DNA of 64,000 nucleotides from Agarophyton chilense (taxonomy: Eukaryota > Rhodophyta > Florideophyceae > Gracilariales > Gracilariaceae): positions 806,001 through 870,000 of the forward strand of contig JARGXX010000116.1 in the NCBI GenBank assembly GCA_030374765.1, given 5' to 3'. The position numbers and the translations under genes are program-made. Below, piece by piece: positions 49,027 to 58,900 of this stretch. The notes under the pieces were generated by a model. It was not told where the DNA came from. It saw only the letters and a list, made by a program, of their open reading frames with translations, and did no database searches. Numbering within the stretch: the stretch's first letter is position 1; every line of letters begins with the position of its first letter.

Positions 49027-49959
49027 ATGTCCTGTGTTCCGTTCATGTGTATGAGGGAATCTCCGTCGCAAGTTTGGTTGGCATTTTCTGCGCCACTTGC
49101 CTGTCCTAGCGGCTTGCTACAATGCAATCGGTCTTCATTAAGCACACATGGGTCTATGTTTTTTACACTTTACACGAAACCTGATTTTCGAGTTTGCATA
49201 CGAAAATGGGAAGTAATTAATCGAAACTCCACCGCTTGCACTGCACCACAGAAGCAGGTCACAACCAGCTCAAAGCCGAAATATATTCGAAGAACAGGTT
49301 TGAACACCCCAGTGGTGCTTTCAAAAGAATTAGGGAGCTTCATCGGTGAAGGTGATATCAGCAACCGCGCTCGGGTCCTATCATACCTAAGCAAGTATTT
49401 GAGAGAGAACAACCTGTATGTGGGCGGTGAAAAGAAGCGCGTTTCATTTGATGAGCAACTGTCTTCACTTTTTCAAGTAACGGGCGAAGTGAGTTTCAAG
49501 GATTTTTTCCGTCTCATGAAACCCCACTTAACAGATCCTTCAGTCATGGGTCCCGAATATGAAGCACGAGCAAAGAAGTTCTTCGAACAGTATCTTGAAC
49601 AAAGGGGTGCTCGCGCTTCCTGGGATGCACCTCAGCGAGGTTTAGACCCTCGTGGAATGAACTCTTTTGTTGCGCAGAAAAAGCTCAGAAGAAAACGTCA
49701 GGGAATGTTTGCTGAGGCATATCTTGAACCCTGTCTTCGTCCCATCTGTAATGGGAAGACATACTTATCGAGACCGGACGCCTTGAAAGCAGTTTGGGCG
49801 TACATAAAGAATCATGATCTTCAAGACGCTCAAAATGGAAGAAGGATTCGTGTCTCTGAAACCTTGCGCGATGCACTCAGACTCCCAGACGTGGAATGGA
49901 TAGACTCCTTCAAATTGGGAAGCTACGTCTTCAAATTGTTGTCCAAAAGAGAAAAATAA
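49027..49959 (+). CDS. Protein with two SWIB/MDM2 domains
   Basis: A 310-residue single-exon protein. The N-terminal 80 residues are Ser/Thr/Cys-containing and hydrophobic near the start and could target an organelle. SWIB domain 1 spans about 92-167 (LNTPVVLSKELGSFIGEGD, YLSKYLRENNLYVGG, KRVSFDEQLSSLF). SWIB domain 2 spans about 231-306 (YLEPCLRPICNGKTYLSRPD, VWAYIKNHDLQDAQNGRRI, SFKLGSYVFKLL). The second is more divergent. SWIB proteins occur in chromatin remodellers, and plant organelle members bind plastid nucleoids. The leader sequence and tandem arrangement make a plastid or mitochondrial role plausible but not proven. Confidence 0.75.
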   Translation: MSCVPFMCMRESPSQVWLAFSAPLACPSGLLQCNRSSLSTHGSMFFTLYTKPDFRVCIRKWEVINRNSTACTAPQKQVTTSSKPKYIRRTGLNTPVVLSKELGSFIGEGDISNRARVLSYLSKYLRENNLYVGGEKKRVSFDEQLSSLFQVTGEVSFKDFFRLMKPHLTDPSVMGPEYEARAKKFFEQYLEQRGARASWDAPQRGLDPRGMNSFVAQKKLRRKRQGMFAEAYLEPCLRPICNGKTYLSRPDALKAVWAYIKNHDLQDAQNGRRIRVSETLRDALRLPDVEWIDSFKLGSYVFKLLSKREK

Positions 49960-50690
49960 TGCTGACAGACAAGCACTTTGAATCTCTGTGACACCCTTGG
50001 CTTACGCTGATCTCTTCTTTCAAACCCACACTTGTCTCGCGAAAATATTACGCGCTGATGGGAAGACCCGGTAATGTTTTCGGCATCGTATTCTATGCGT
50101 CCGAATGCAAACTGCCAGAAATGCGTCCGATTTCTAGCCCACGTCGGGAATATTGCGCAGGAGATCGAAAGGAACCGAAAAAAACTGCTACCTTGCGTCG
50201 TGATGAAGAAGGATGTTGTGGTATGAAATTTTCATGCTCTCTAAACGCCTTGTTTTTACCCGCATCGTTCTTTAACGCCATATTTGTTGATACACAGCGG
50301 TAGCCTACGAAGGGTTTTAGAAAAGCAAACCTCGACCTTCGCTGGTGCTCGATATGTGGAATGCACATTGAATTTGATTAAAATTATCAGCTTTCGGTTA
50401 TGTACTCAAGCTACTGTACACATAAAAACTACGGCCAACGGCACTTCAGAGCCTGAAGTGCAGATTGCGCATTTTTTGCGATCAGAACCCCCCGACACAG
50501 ATTTGTTGCTTAATACATCCCATCCCTTCCTCCTGTAGCGACAATTTCTTCAAGATTTGAAGCAGTTTGAAGCCTCTCCAACACAGCATTCCCTCTATAG
50601 GCTGGGAACCAGGGAGAGGTTGGATCTTCAAATAGTCTTCATCGCTCATTGGACTTCTTTCCCTCTCTCATTGAGCTTGCTTGCCGCAGT
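49960..50690. other. SWIB-bS6 spacer
   Basis: About 730 bp between two + strand genes. Open frames on both strands here (to 97 codons) overlap and have no motifs. The bS6-like promoter is expected at the right end. Confidence 0.4.
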
Positions 50691-51311
50691 ATGCCGTACT
50701 ACGAAGTTCTCTGTCTTGCAAAAGGCAATTTGGCGAGGAAGGAGTTGGGCAGTCTACTTCACAAAACATGTCGTGCTTTTATGGATAACGGAGCAATTGT
50801 TACGAGGATTAGACCGCTTGGTGCGACTGGAAACGGACCACGAGATCTAGCCTATCGAATAAGAATCAATCAGGTTTCATATCACAAAGGATTCTTTGTC
50901 AATGTCTGCGCTTTTGCGTCGCCGCAGACGTTGGCTGAGGTTAGCCGCCAGCTCAAAGTAGACGAAAGAGTCCTCCGACATTTGGCAGTAAAAAGGCCTG
51001 TCCTGGATGCTGTCAAACCAATTCCCGAAGTCGATCAGCCGCCACCTACGGGAGGAAGACTGAGTCCTGATGATCCAGAATACGCATTGCAAGAATTCCT
51101 AGCAGAGTACGAAAGAGATTTCGCAAACAAGAGACGAGAAGACGAGAGCGACAGTGGATCTGTTAAAGCTGATGATTCAGCACCACAAACACAAGCACCT
51201 GGAGAAGTAAGTGAGGTTGTAGCGAGCCTTAAGGCGTGGTCGCAAGCGGAAAACCCAAAGAAAGAACATAGTTTGAGCTGGCTCTCGGACCTTAAAAGAA
51301 AACCATCATAA
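50691..51311 (+). CDS. Ribosomal protein bS6-like, mitochondrial type
   Basis: A 206-residue single-exon protein from ATG 50691. The first 100 residues are the bS6 fold: MPYYEVLCLAKGNLARKEL, AIVTRIRPLGATGNGPRDLAYRIRINQ, and YHKGFFVNVCAFASPQTLAEV with LKVDERVLRHLAVKRP. Bacterial bS6 begins the same way (MRHYEIVFMV) and ends near the VIRxM-V-R motif. The MPYYE start and short N terminus without a long presequence fit the mitochondrial bS6m type. An additional 95-residue acidic and Ser-rich tail follows (about 110-206), beyond the usual end of the family, rich in Asp, Glu and Pro. It has no known domain. Its role is in the small-subunit platform, near bS18. Confidence 0.82.
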   Translation: MPYYEVLCLAKGNLARKELGSLLHKTCRAFMDNGAIVTRIRPLGATGNGPRDLAYRIRINQVSYHKGFFVNVCAFASPQTLAEVSRQLKVDERVLRHLAVKRPVLDAVKPIPEVDQPPPTGGRLSPDDPEYALQEFLAEYERDFANKRREDESDSGSVKADDSAPQTQAPGEVSEVVASLKAWSQAENPKKEHSLSWLSDLKRKPS

Positions 51312-51492
51312 GTTAGATACTTTAAAGAGATCTGCCCGCAAACCCTTCTCGAGTTGGATGCAAGAACTATAAATGAGAGTTGACGCGATACATAGACCTA
51401 GTCCAATATGAGCGTGTAGATGCTCTTCAGCAGCTTAGTCTTGGTTCCCACTAATTAGATCGATGAATAACGCTGACGACAAAAAAACTAAC
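51312..51492. terminator. Convergent bS6-like / thioredoxin reductase spacer
   Basis: A 181-bp gap between convergent stops. It must hold both 3' ends. Nothing else is seen. Confidence 0.3.
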
Positions 51493-52503
51493 TCATACCT
51501 CTACTAGCATCGCATTGTCTTTTTCTGTCTTTTGCTCATGGAGGGTTTCTAAATATTCTTCAACCTCCAACGCTGCCATACAGCCAGTACCGGCAGCAGT
51601 TACTGCTTGCCTCCACTTCTTGTCTTGAACATCTCCCGCTGCGAAAACGCCCTTCACACTGGTGGAAGTGGAGTCCGGTTGGGTGATCACGTAAGACTGT
51701 TCATCAAGACTGACTTGATTGTTCAAAAACTCGACGTTCGGCTCATGACCAATTGCAAAAAAGAGTCCTCTACATTCGATTTCGCGCAGTTTGCCGGTCT
51801 TCAGATCCTTCACGACAAGGCTGTTCAAAAGCTTTCCATCTCCCTTCGCCTCTTCAACGACATGAGAGTACAGAAACTCGATCTTTGGATTGTTTTTAGC
51901 TCTACGCTGCATAATTCTGGAGGCGCGCAATTGGTCGCGCCGATGAATGATTATGACCTTAGAACCGAACTTTGTCAAAAATGTAGCCTCTTCCATAGCG
52001 GAATCACCGCCACCAACCACGGCCAGAATAGCACCCCTGAAGATTGGGGCAGCACCATCACAAACTGCACACGCGCTAATTCCGCGCTGCCAATATTCGC
52101 CGTCCCTAGTTCCTTCTATGTCCAAGCGGCGGGCTGTAGCACCGGTAGCAAGCACAATAGACTTTGCAACAGTGTTGGTGCCGGCTTGGCCAGATATCCG
52201 GAACGGACGGGCGGACAGATCAACCGATGTGACGGTTTCCGTGAGAATCCTGGTCCCAAAACGTAAGGACTGCTTCCGAAAACGATCGGTAATCTCCTGT
52301 CCGCCAATTCCATCAGGAAAGCCGGGGAAGTTTTCGACGTCGGTGGTGGTGGTCAGTTGTCCACCAGCAGCAACGCCGGCCGCAAGGAAGCCCTCGTATA
52401 AAAGAGGTTTCAGTTCCGCTCTGGCCAGATAAATAGCAGCAGTATGGGCAGCAGGCCCAGAGCCTATGATGACAACGTTCTCAGTATTGCCCTCTTCGCC
52501 CAT
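51493..52503 (-). CDS. NADPH-dependent thioredoxin reductase
   Basis: A 336-residue protein from ATG 52503; the frame extends left to 52554 only through TTG. FAD motif [20 protein letters not shown] spans residues 10-29. The mid part has [18 protein letters not shown]. The redox-active dithiol is CAVC (145-148) in [16 protein letters not shown]. The NADPH site is [15 protein letters not shown] and [11 protein letters not shown]. The C-terminal FAD block [21 protein letters not shown] is intact. The 330-residue low-molecular-weight type is the plant/fungal form, which reduces thioredoxin h. No transit peptide is seen, so it is probably cytosolic (mitochondrial targeting not excluded). Divergent from ADAT2 with a 534-bp spacer between start codons. 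Confidence 0.94.
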   Translation of the reverse strand: MGEEGNTENVVIIGSGPAAHTAAIYLARAELKPLLYEGFLAAGVAAGGQLTTTTDVENFPGFPDGIGGQEITDRFRKQSLRFGTRILTETVTSVDLSARPFRISGQAGTNTVAKSIVLATGATARRLDIEGTRDGEYWQRGISACAVCDGAAPIFRGAILAVVGGGDSAMEEATFLTKFGSKVIIIHRRDQLRASRIMQRRAKNNPKIEFLYSHVVEEAKGDGKLLNSLVVKDLKTGKLREIECRGLFFAIGHEPNVEFLNNQVSLDEQSYVITQPDSTSTSVKGVFAAGDVQDKKWRQAVTAAGTGCMAALEVEEYLETLHEQKTEKDNAMLVEV

Positions 52504-53037
52504 TGTAAGGAGAAATATATGTGAAAAAGAGACGCGTGGAGTTGGTGTGATCAAGGTGTCGGTGTCAGCAGTCAGTGAATCAGAACTGGGAGATGATTCT
52601 CCCGTGATGGGAATAAGGCCACTCGGAGAGGCGAGGATGCTTATATGCGCGAGCGCGAGAACCGCAGCACGATGGAATCGATGGGATGAAGAGGCGGCAG
52701 AAACTTTGCCATATTTCTACGCAACAGCGCGGTGCAAACCGATTGCAGTGCGGACCAGCGCCGGAGCGCATGACACGCGCAGACGGGTGCCGAATTTGGC
52801 GCAAAATTGTGCGTCGGGCAATGCGGCTACGTCACACTTGGATGGTCTCGAGAGTGGCGCGCCTGCGTGGACGTTTAACGAGCGCATTGCAAGCATTGTA
52901 ATACTTACACACCGGCTCCATGCCCCAAGTGCCCTTCAGCGGTGTGGCAATCTGTTGCATCCCACTTGTTCTTTGCACAAGCGGTGAAGGGGAGAAATAT
53001 TGCTTTTCATGACATCGTTTGGAAACTGAAGATACTC
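52504..53037. promoter_or_regulatory. Divergent TrxR / ADAT2 spacer
   Basis: About 530 bp. The left third next to the TrxR start is an ordinary leader; an 85- to 170-codon frame crosses it without motifs. Both promoters must lie here. Confidence 0.4.
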
Positions 53038-53517
53038 ATGGAGTTGGCCCTTGAGGAAGCCAGGAAAGCTCTGGCACGTGGCGAAGTGCCCGTCGGATGC
53101 GTGATTCGAACACCCGATGGTTGCGCAATTGCAACCGGGTCAAACCGTACTAATGAGCGAAGAAATGCAACCTCTCACGCAGAAATGGTCGCGTTCGAAC
53201 AATTGTCGAACCTGAACAAGTCGTTTGAAAAGGGTGAACTCACTCTCTACGTCACCTGTGAACCGTGCATCATGTGTACGGCTGCCATCGTTCAAATGCA
53301 GGTAATCGGGCATATCGTGTACGGATGTTCCAACCCACGTTTCGGGGGCTGTGGATCCGTCAGAAATATGCAAATGTATGAACACAGCTCAAATGTTCAT
53401 GTTCCTTCCGTGCAGGGTGGCTTGGAAGCGGCTACCGCCGTTCAATTGTTGGCAGAATTCTACAAACGATCGAACCCGCATGCACCCAAACCTAAAAGAA
53501 GGAGACTGAAGCTGTAA
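53038..53517 (+). CDS. ADAT2: tRNA-specific adenosine deaminase subunit ADAT2/Tad2
   Basis: A 159-residue single-exon protein. It begins MELALEEARKALARGEVPVGCVI, as ADAT2 does. The zinc and catalytic motif is HAE (47-49) in TSHAEMVAFEQL, with PCIMC (76-80) in TCEPCIMCTAAIVQM. The RNA-binding region includes IVYGCSNPRFGGCGS. The C-terminal basic stretch KPKRRRLKL follows the usual ADAT2 tail. With ADAT3 it makes inosine-34 in tRNAs, which is essential in eukaryotes. I chose ATG 53038 because the frame is open upstream only from GTG codons. Confidence 0.94.
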   Translation: MELALEEARKALARGEVPVGCVIRTPDGCAIATGSNRTNERRNATSHAEMVAFEQLSNLNKSFEKGELTLYVTCEPCIMCTAAIVQMQVIGHIVYGCSNPRFGGCGSVRNMQMYEHSSNVHVPSVQGGLEAATAVQLLAEFYKRSNPHAPKPKRRRLKL

Positions 53518-54378
53518 TTGGGATAAGTCACTTTTCCTTCTCATCACTGATACTTTCTGGCGGAACCACAGAGCAAAGTTCCCACTCAGATGGCAAAGCG
53601 ACCGCAACTACGTTGCACGCACACCGAGAGGTGGCATTGCTAACTCTATAGCCCTGGTAGCATGGGAACCGATCATACGCGCACAACGTTAGACCGCTCC
53701 CTCATTCGTTCCAGCGTTGTTCATGATGATGCAGGTAGATATTTGTGGAGGCAGAATTGCGGTCGAGCCAGCTAGCAAACCCCCGTTGATGTTTCTAATT
53801 GGGACACGTTCCAATTTTACAATCTATACTCGTATTTTAGCGACAGAGTTTTTTGTTGTTGCACTATGGGCTCGCAAACGCTTCATCAGCGCAAGCAACT
53901 CTTTGTAGAACCGGAACGACGGAAGCTCTCGTTTCGAGAAAACGTTCGATAAATGCTGCCGAACGTCTTGGGCTTTCTGTGAAGAGTAATCATATCCAGA
54001 TTACTGTCCCTTCAGTTTGGCCACAGAAACTTGACTAAGGAAGAAGATTCTGGCTCGGGAACTGCGAAACGATGCTGCCGAGGTAAGCCTCTCGCGCGCG
54101 CTGGGATTGAAATATCGCGGAAACACGCAAATGTCCACGTTCTGATCCGAGCGCAAGGCATGCTGAGCAGTATCGCTGCAGCGTTCTTCAGCTCGCACTT
54201 CCCGTCTGTATCTTTACTGCCTCCCTCATCTTCATGCGTCTCTTTTTGGTCAACCTCAACCTCATAAACCTGCAACAAGAGCCTTTCTACATTTATCCTA
54301 CCAACCGTGTCGAAGCTGCTTTGTCGTTACCAACTAAATCCATTACACTAGATCTTCCCCTTCAAACCCATCGCTGCA
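53518..54378. other. ADAT2-ArgJ spacer
   Basis: About 860 bp between two + strand genes. Short frames up to 88 codons with no motif. The ArgJ leader is the Ser-rich right end. Confidence 0.4.
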
Positions 54379-55728
54379 ATGGAGATTACTGCTTTTCAAA
54401 CCTCTTTTCTCGCTCCTTTTCCAAACCGATACATTCGAAAGTCTGCATGCCCACTTGCCCCGATCATGTCAACTCAAATCGAAAACGGTGGTATCACAGC
54501 TCCAAAAGGCTTTAAAGCAGCCGGGTGCACTGCAGGCTTCAAGCCATCTGGACTTCCAGATCTCGCACTCGTCGCATCTGAGCAGCATACTGCGCTACCT
54601 GCCGCCGCCCTCTTCACCAAGAACATTGTGAGAGCCGCACCAGTTGAGATATCCGAACAAAACATGGTGAAGAGCAATGGGAAAATCGCAGCCGTGGTGC
54701 TTAATTCTGGACAGGCTAATGCTGGCACTGGAACTGATGGATATCAAGACGGACTGGATACTGTTCAGGCCGCTGCGGAGAGCCTCGGGTGTCAACCGGA
54801 GAATGTCTTTATTTGCTCAACTGGTGTAATTGGAAAGCGGTTCAACATAGATAAGATGAAGGAAGCGTTACCGCTCGTCATTTCATCGGCCAAAGCTACT
54901 CTTGAAGGTGGATGTGATGCTGCAAAGGCAATCATGACCACTGATTTGAAAATGAAGCAAGTGGCGTTTCAAGACACAATCGCGGGTAAGACCGTCACTG
55001 TGGGTGGAATGTGCAAAGGTTCAGGAATGATTCATCCGGAAATGGCGACCATGCTCGCCGTAATAACTTGTGATGCGTCAATCGAGCAGACTCTTTGGAA
55101 TCAAATCCTCAAGCACGCTGTAGACAAATCATTCAACGCCATAACTGTCGACGGGGATTCCTCAACGAATGACGTCGTATGCGGTTTATGCAGCGGTGCA
55201 TCTGGCACAACTGTGAGCCAAGGTGGTGCCGACGCAAAGGCCTTGCAGTCGCTTGTGAACGAAACTTGCATTTACTTAGCGAAATGCATTGCAAGAGATG
55301 GAGAAGGAGCAACAGTTCTTATTGAAGTGCAGGTCAAGGGAGCGGCAAATGACCAGGACGCTGCGCAAATTGCGCGGACGATCACGGGATCTAGTCTTGT
55401 CAAGGCAGCAGTTTTTGGACATGATCCTAATTGGGGAAGAATCGCAGCAGCCGCTGGAAGAGCAAAGGTTGACTTCGACGTTTCGAACCTGAAGATTAGC
55501 CTCGGTGACCATCTGCTCATGGAGAAGGGAAACCCCCTGCCGTACGATGCTGTTGCAGCAAGTAACTACATGAAGCAAAAGGCACAGGCTGCTGAAGAGC
55601 ATTATCTAAGCGAGAATGACACTGTAGTGATAAGTGTCGAAGTAGGGAATGGCCCTGGCGAAGGTACGGCCTGGGGCTGTGATCTGTCCTACAAGTATGT
55701 TGAGATCAATGCTGAGTACACGACATGA
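54379..55728 (+). CDS. argJ: Plastid ArgJ, ornithine acetyltransferase / N-acetylglutamate synthase
   Basis: A 449-residue protein. Residues 1 to about 30 are a transit peptide (MEITAFQTSFLAPFPNR). The ArgJ body starts at PKGFKAAGCTAGFKPSG. Family blocks are SGQANAGTGTDGYQDG, FICSTGVIGKRF, MTTDLKMK, VGGMCKGSGMIHPEMATML and the C-terminal KAAVFGHDPNWGRI. The self-cleavage site is Ala223-Thr224 in PEMATML; the released Thr is the nucleophile. It recycles the acetyl group between N-acetylornithine and glutamate in the cyclic arginine pathway, in the plastid stroma. Single exon, length as usual. It converges on BTAF1 with a 191-bp gap. Confidence 0.95.
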   Translation: MEITAFQTSFLAPFPNRYIRKSACPLAPIMSTQIENGGITAPKGFKAAGCTAGFKPSGLPDLALVASEQHTALPAAALFTKNIVRAAPVEISEQNMVKSNGKIAAVVLNSGQANAGTGTDGYQDGLDTVQAAAESLGCQPENVFICSTGVIGKRFNIDKMKEALPLVISSAKATLEGGCDAAKAIMTTDLKMKQVAFQDTIAGKTVTVGGMCKGSGMIHPEMATMLAVITCDASIEQTLWNQILKHAVDKSFNAITVDGDSSTNDVVCGLCSGASGTTVSQGGADAKALQSLVNETCIYLAKCIARDGEGATVLIEVQVKGAANDQDAAQIARTITGSSLVKAAVFGHDPNWGRIAAAAGRAKVDFDVSNLKISLGDHLLMEKGNPLPYDAVAASNYMKQKAQAAEEHYLSENDTVVISVEVGNGPGEGTAWGCDLSYKYVEINAEYTT

Positions 55729-55919
55729 TATCTTAGTAGGCACAAAGCCTTGGACACTGGAGTCCTGAAGTCATCTAAACTAGTTCATTCGGAAGTTAGG
55801 TTTTTATGTTAAATGCCGGAAAGAGTCGCCAAGTTCACGCAAGGCGCTCGTCAGTCAGTTAGTGTGTTGTATTAACACAGACGGAAACGATCGAGATACG
55901 TTCTCCCCAACACCCGCTA

Positions 55920-58900
55920 TCAACTTTTCCTCTCAGTGGATCCCATTCCAGCAAGAAAATTGTCCATGTCGTACTCATCGTCGTACTGTTTCTCTTCCCA
56001 CAAATCTCCCAATCCAGCCAACGCGGCTTTCATACCCTTACCGGCGCCAACGTTTTTGTCACCAGATGCGTTACTGGCCCCTACGGTCTCCCCATTCTCC
56101 ACCTTGAACAAGTCGAACAAGTCTTCAGTATTCATGCTCTGTAGATTAGAATTGTCTCTATTGACCACCGTGTTTGCAATATGAGTTTTGAACTTTTGAA
56201 TACTCATGATCTTTTCCTCCAGAGTTCCTCGTGTGATGAGCCTGTAGACGTTGACTGTGCGTTGTTGGCCTAGTCTATGAGCCCTATCCATTGCCTGTAG
56301 ATCTTTCGTCGGGTTCCAATCATGTTCGAGGAATATGACGGTGTCCGCACCAGTGAGGTTGAGACCTAAACCACCCACATGAGTAGTCAAAAGGAGACAG
56401 TCAATAGTAGGGTCAGCATTGAATCTGGTGACAATACTCTGCCGTTTCGTTGCTTCAACAGATCCATCAAGACGCATGTAGGTAACACTAGGCATGTGCA
56501 CCGCGAATAAGTCCTTTTCAACGATATCCAGCATCTGCTTGAGTTGCGCGAAAATTAGCACGCGATGGCCACCAGAATCCCTCACTGAAGCATCTTCAAG
56601 TCCAATGCCACATTCCTGTAGAATGTTTCGTAAACCAACCAGCTTCGCGCTTGACTCGATATCATCGACTGACTGTCCTTGGCTCTTAAGAGCATCTTGA
56701 ACAGATGCATATTCCGGATGTTTGGACGAAAGAACGAGCTTGGGGTGACTGCATAAGCGGCGAAGATAGGAGAGTGCCTGAAACACATGGCTTTTTGTTT
56801 CCTTCTTCACCTCACTCTGACCGGCGATGGAACTCATTTCCGAGCTGCGAGATGCTTCCGTTGCGAAATCCTCGTAGAGTCTCAGTTGGATTGAAGTCAA
56901 ATTGCAGTAGTAATCTTGCATGATTTTGGGTGGAAGCTCTGCTAGCACGTCATCTTTCAATCGTCGCAAGACGAAGGGCAACACTTGTCTGTGCAACGCT
57001 TCGGTTGCCGCCAGTCCTTTCTCCTGATCAGCCTCGCTGCCTTTCCCTTCTCTCGCTGCCATGATCGGCTTAGCGTATGTCTCCTTAAAGTTTTTCTCAC
57101 TGCCAAGGAAACCGGGCATGAGAAAATCAAACATTGCCCAGAGCTCGATCACAGAGTTTTGAATAGGTGTCCCCGTTAAGATGAGCCGATGATTGGACGA
57201 CAAGCTTCGAACTGCTCTGGCAGCTTTCGTTTTGGGGTTCTTAATCACGTGACCTTCATCAAGGACAACATAATTCCATCGAACGTCTTCAAAGAAGCGA
57301 AGATCATTTCCTAAAATATCATAGCTCGTTACGACAAGTGCAGACTTGGGAAGCTTGACTCGATTCCTGATTCGAGTGCGAGCTTTAGGAAGACCGGCGT
57401 AGTGTACTATGCCACTCAAAACATGACCAAAGAACCTTTCAGCTTCTTGTACCCAATGAGCAACAATGGTGCTTGGACACACAACCAGAGCGGGGAGGTG
57501 ACAGTTGTTTCTCCTGTTTAAGAAGTAGTCTCCGGCAATGATACACAGTGTCATCAACGTCTTCCCTAGTCCCATATCATCACACAACGCGCCGTGTAGC
57601 CCGTATTTATTCAGAAATGCCAGCCAGTCCAAGCATTCTTGTTGATACTTTCGGAGATTTATATCGTCACCAATCGAAATAGGCAGGTCATAATGCGATC
57701 GAGGCTCACTACCAAGAAGTTGACCAAGAAAACTGCGTGCCTCTTCTCTTTCCCGACTCATGGATTCGCTCATAGTGGGGTCATCTGGAGTACCACCTTC
57801 GAGTGGCATTAGTCTCACCAAGGTCCCAAAAACCCATGCCGCAGATTCACGAACAGCTTCGTCTTCGTCGACCATTCGAGTCATCATGGGAACGATGAGA
57901 AAAGCAGCGTAGGGAATGACCTTGGTACCGAGAGCACTGACAACAGCTCGAAGTGCATTGGCAGCACCCCGACGAGCAAGGCGGCTGGCCTCTTTCTCCT
58001 GCTGCGATCCAGAGAGCAATGGTACCAGGTCAGTTATGACTCTTTGCATGCCTTCACCGGGAACTGAGGTGACTACGTCAGCTAGGCAGCGGGGGGCAAC
58101 GTCCGTGTACTTCTCGCTTGGTGCCGCACATGTTTGAATGATCGGTGGCACTAGTGTGATGATCGCTGGTTGTAATTCCCTACTCACGTGGAACACGAGC
58201 GCGCGCAAGATTTGCATCGCCTCTTTCACACTGTCATCTCCAACAGAATCATTCGACGTACGTAAGGGATCATAAATTCGACTCCAAAGGGATGGCAAAG
58301 CAGAAAACATCTTATCTTCAAATTGAGCACAAAGTGCACGAAACGCATACAGAGCACCACGATGCGGAAGAGCACTTTGGAGTAATCTGCACCTCTCCGA
58401 TGACTTCATCGATGCGACGACTTCATCTTCATTCGTCTCATGTTCCGTAGTCAAATACTTCACCAAGTTTTTAACCATGATGAACACCGGCTTCCTCAGC
58501 TCACAAGCAGTCATACGAAAAGCGAGCCTTGCAACCGCTTCGGCGGCATGTGCCTGTACGTGTCGATTAGAATTCTGCCGAACAGCTGCCATCAATGCCT
58601 TGATATACGGCCCTACCTTCGGAGGTAGCGGAACTCCAGTATTCGCCACGATGGCAGCTACTGCGAATGCAGAGGTCGAAACAGTGAGATCCGCCTCGCG
58701 GTCCGCCAAATATGTGATCGACTGGCGCAGACGCTCTCTCAGCGCAGATATAGAGTCCAGTCGTCGCTTCTGCATGCCTGAACTTCGCAGATTTTTGTAG
58801 ATCGGTTTCCAGACTTCCTCAGAGTTGATATGACTCATGTCCTTCAACACCTCTTGTGCCATGTTTGCGGCCTCAGCAATGTTTGAGTTACTTACATACC

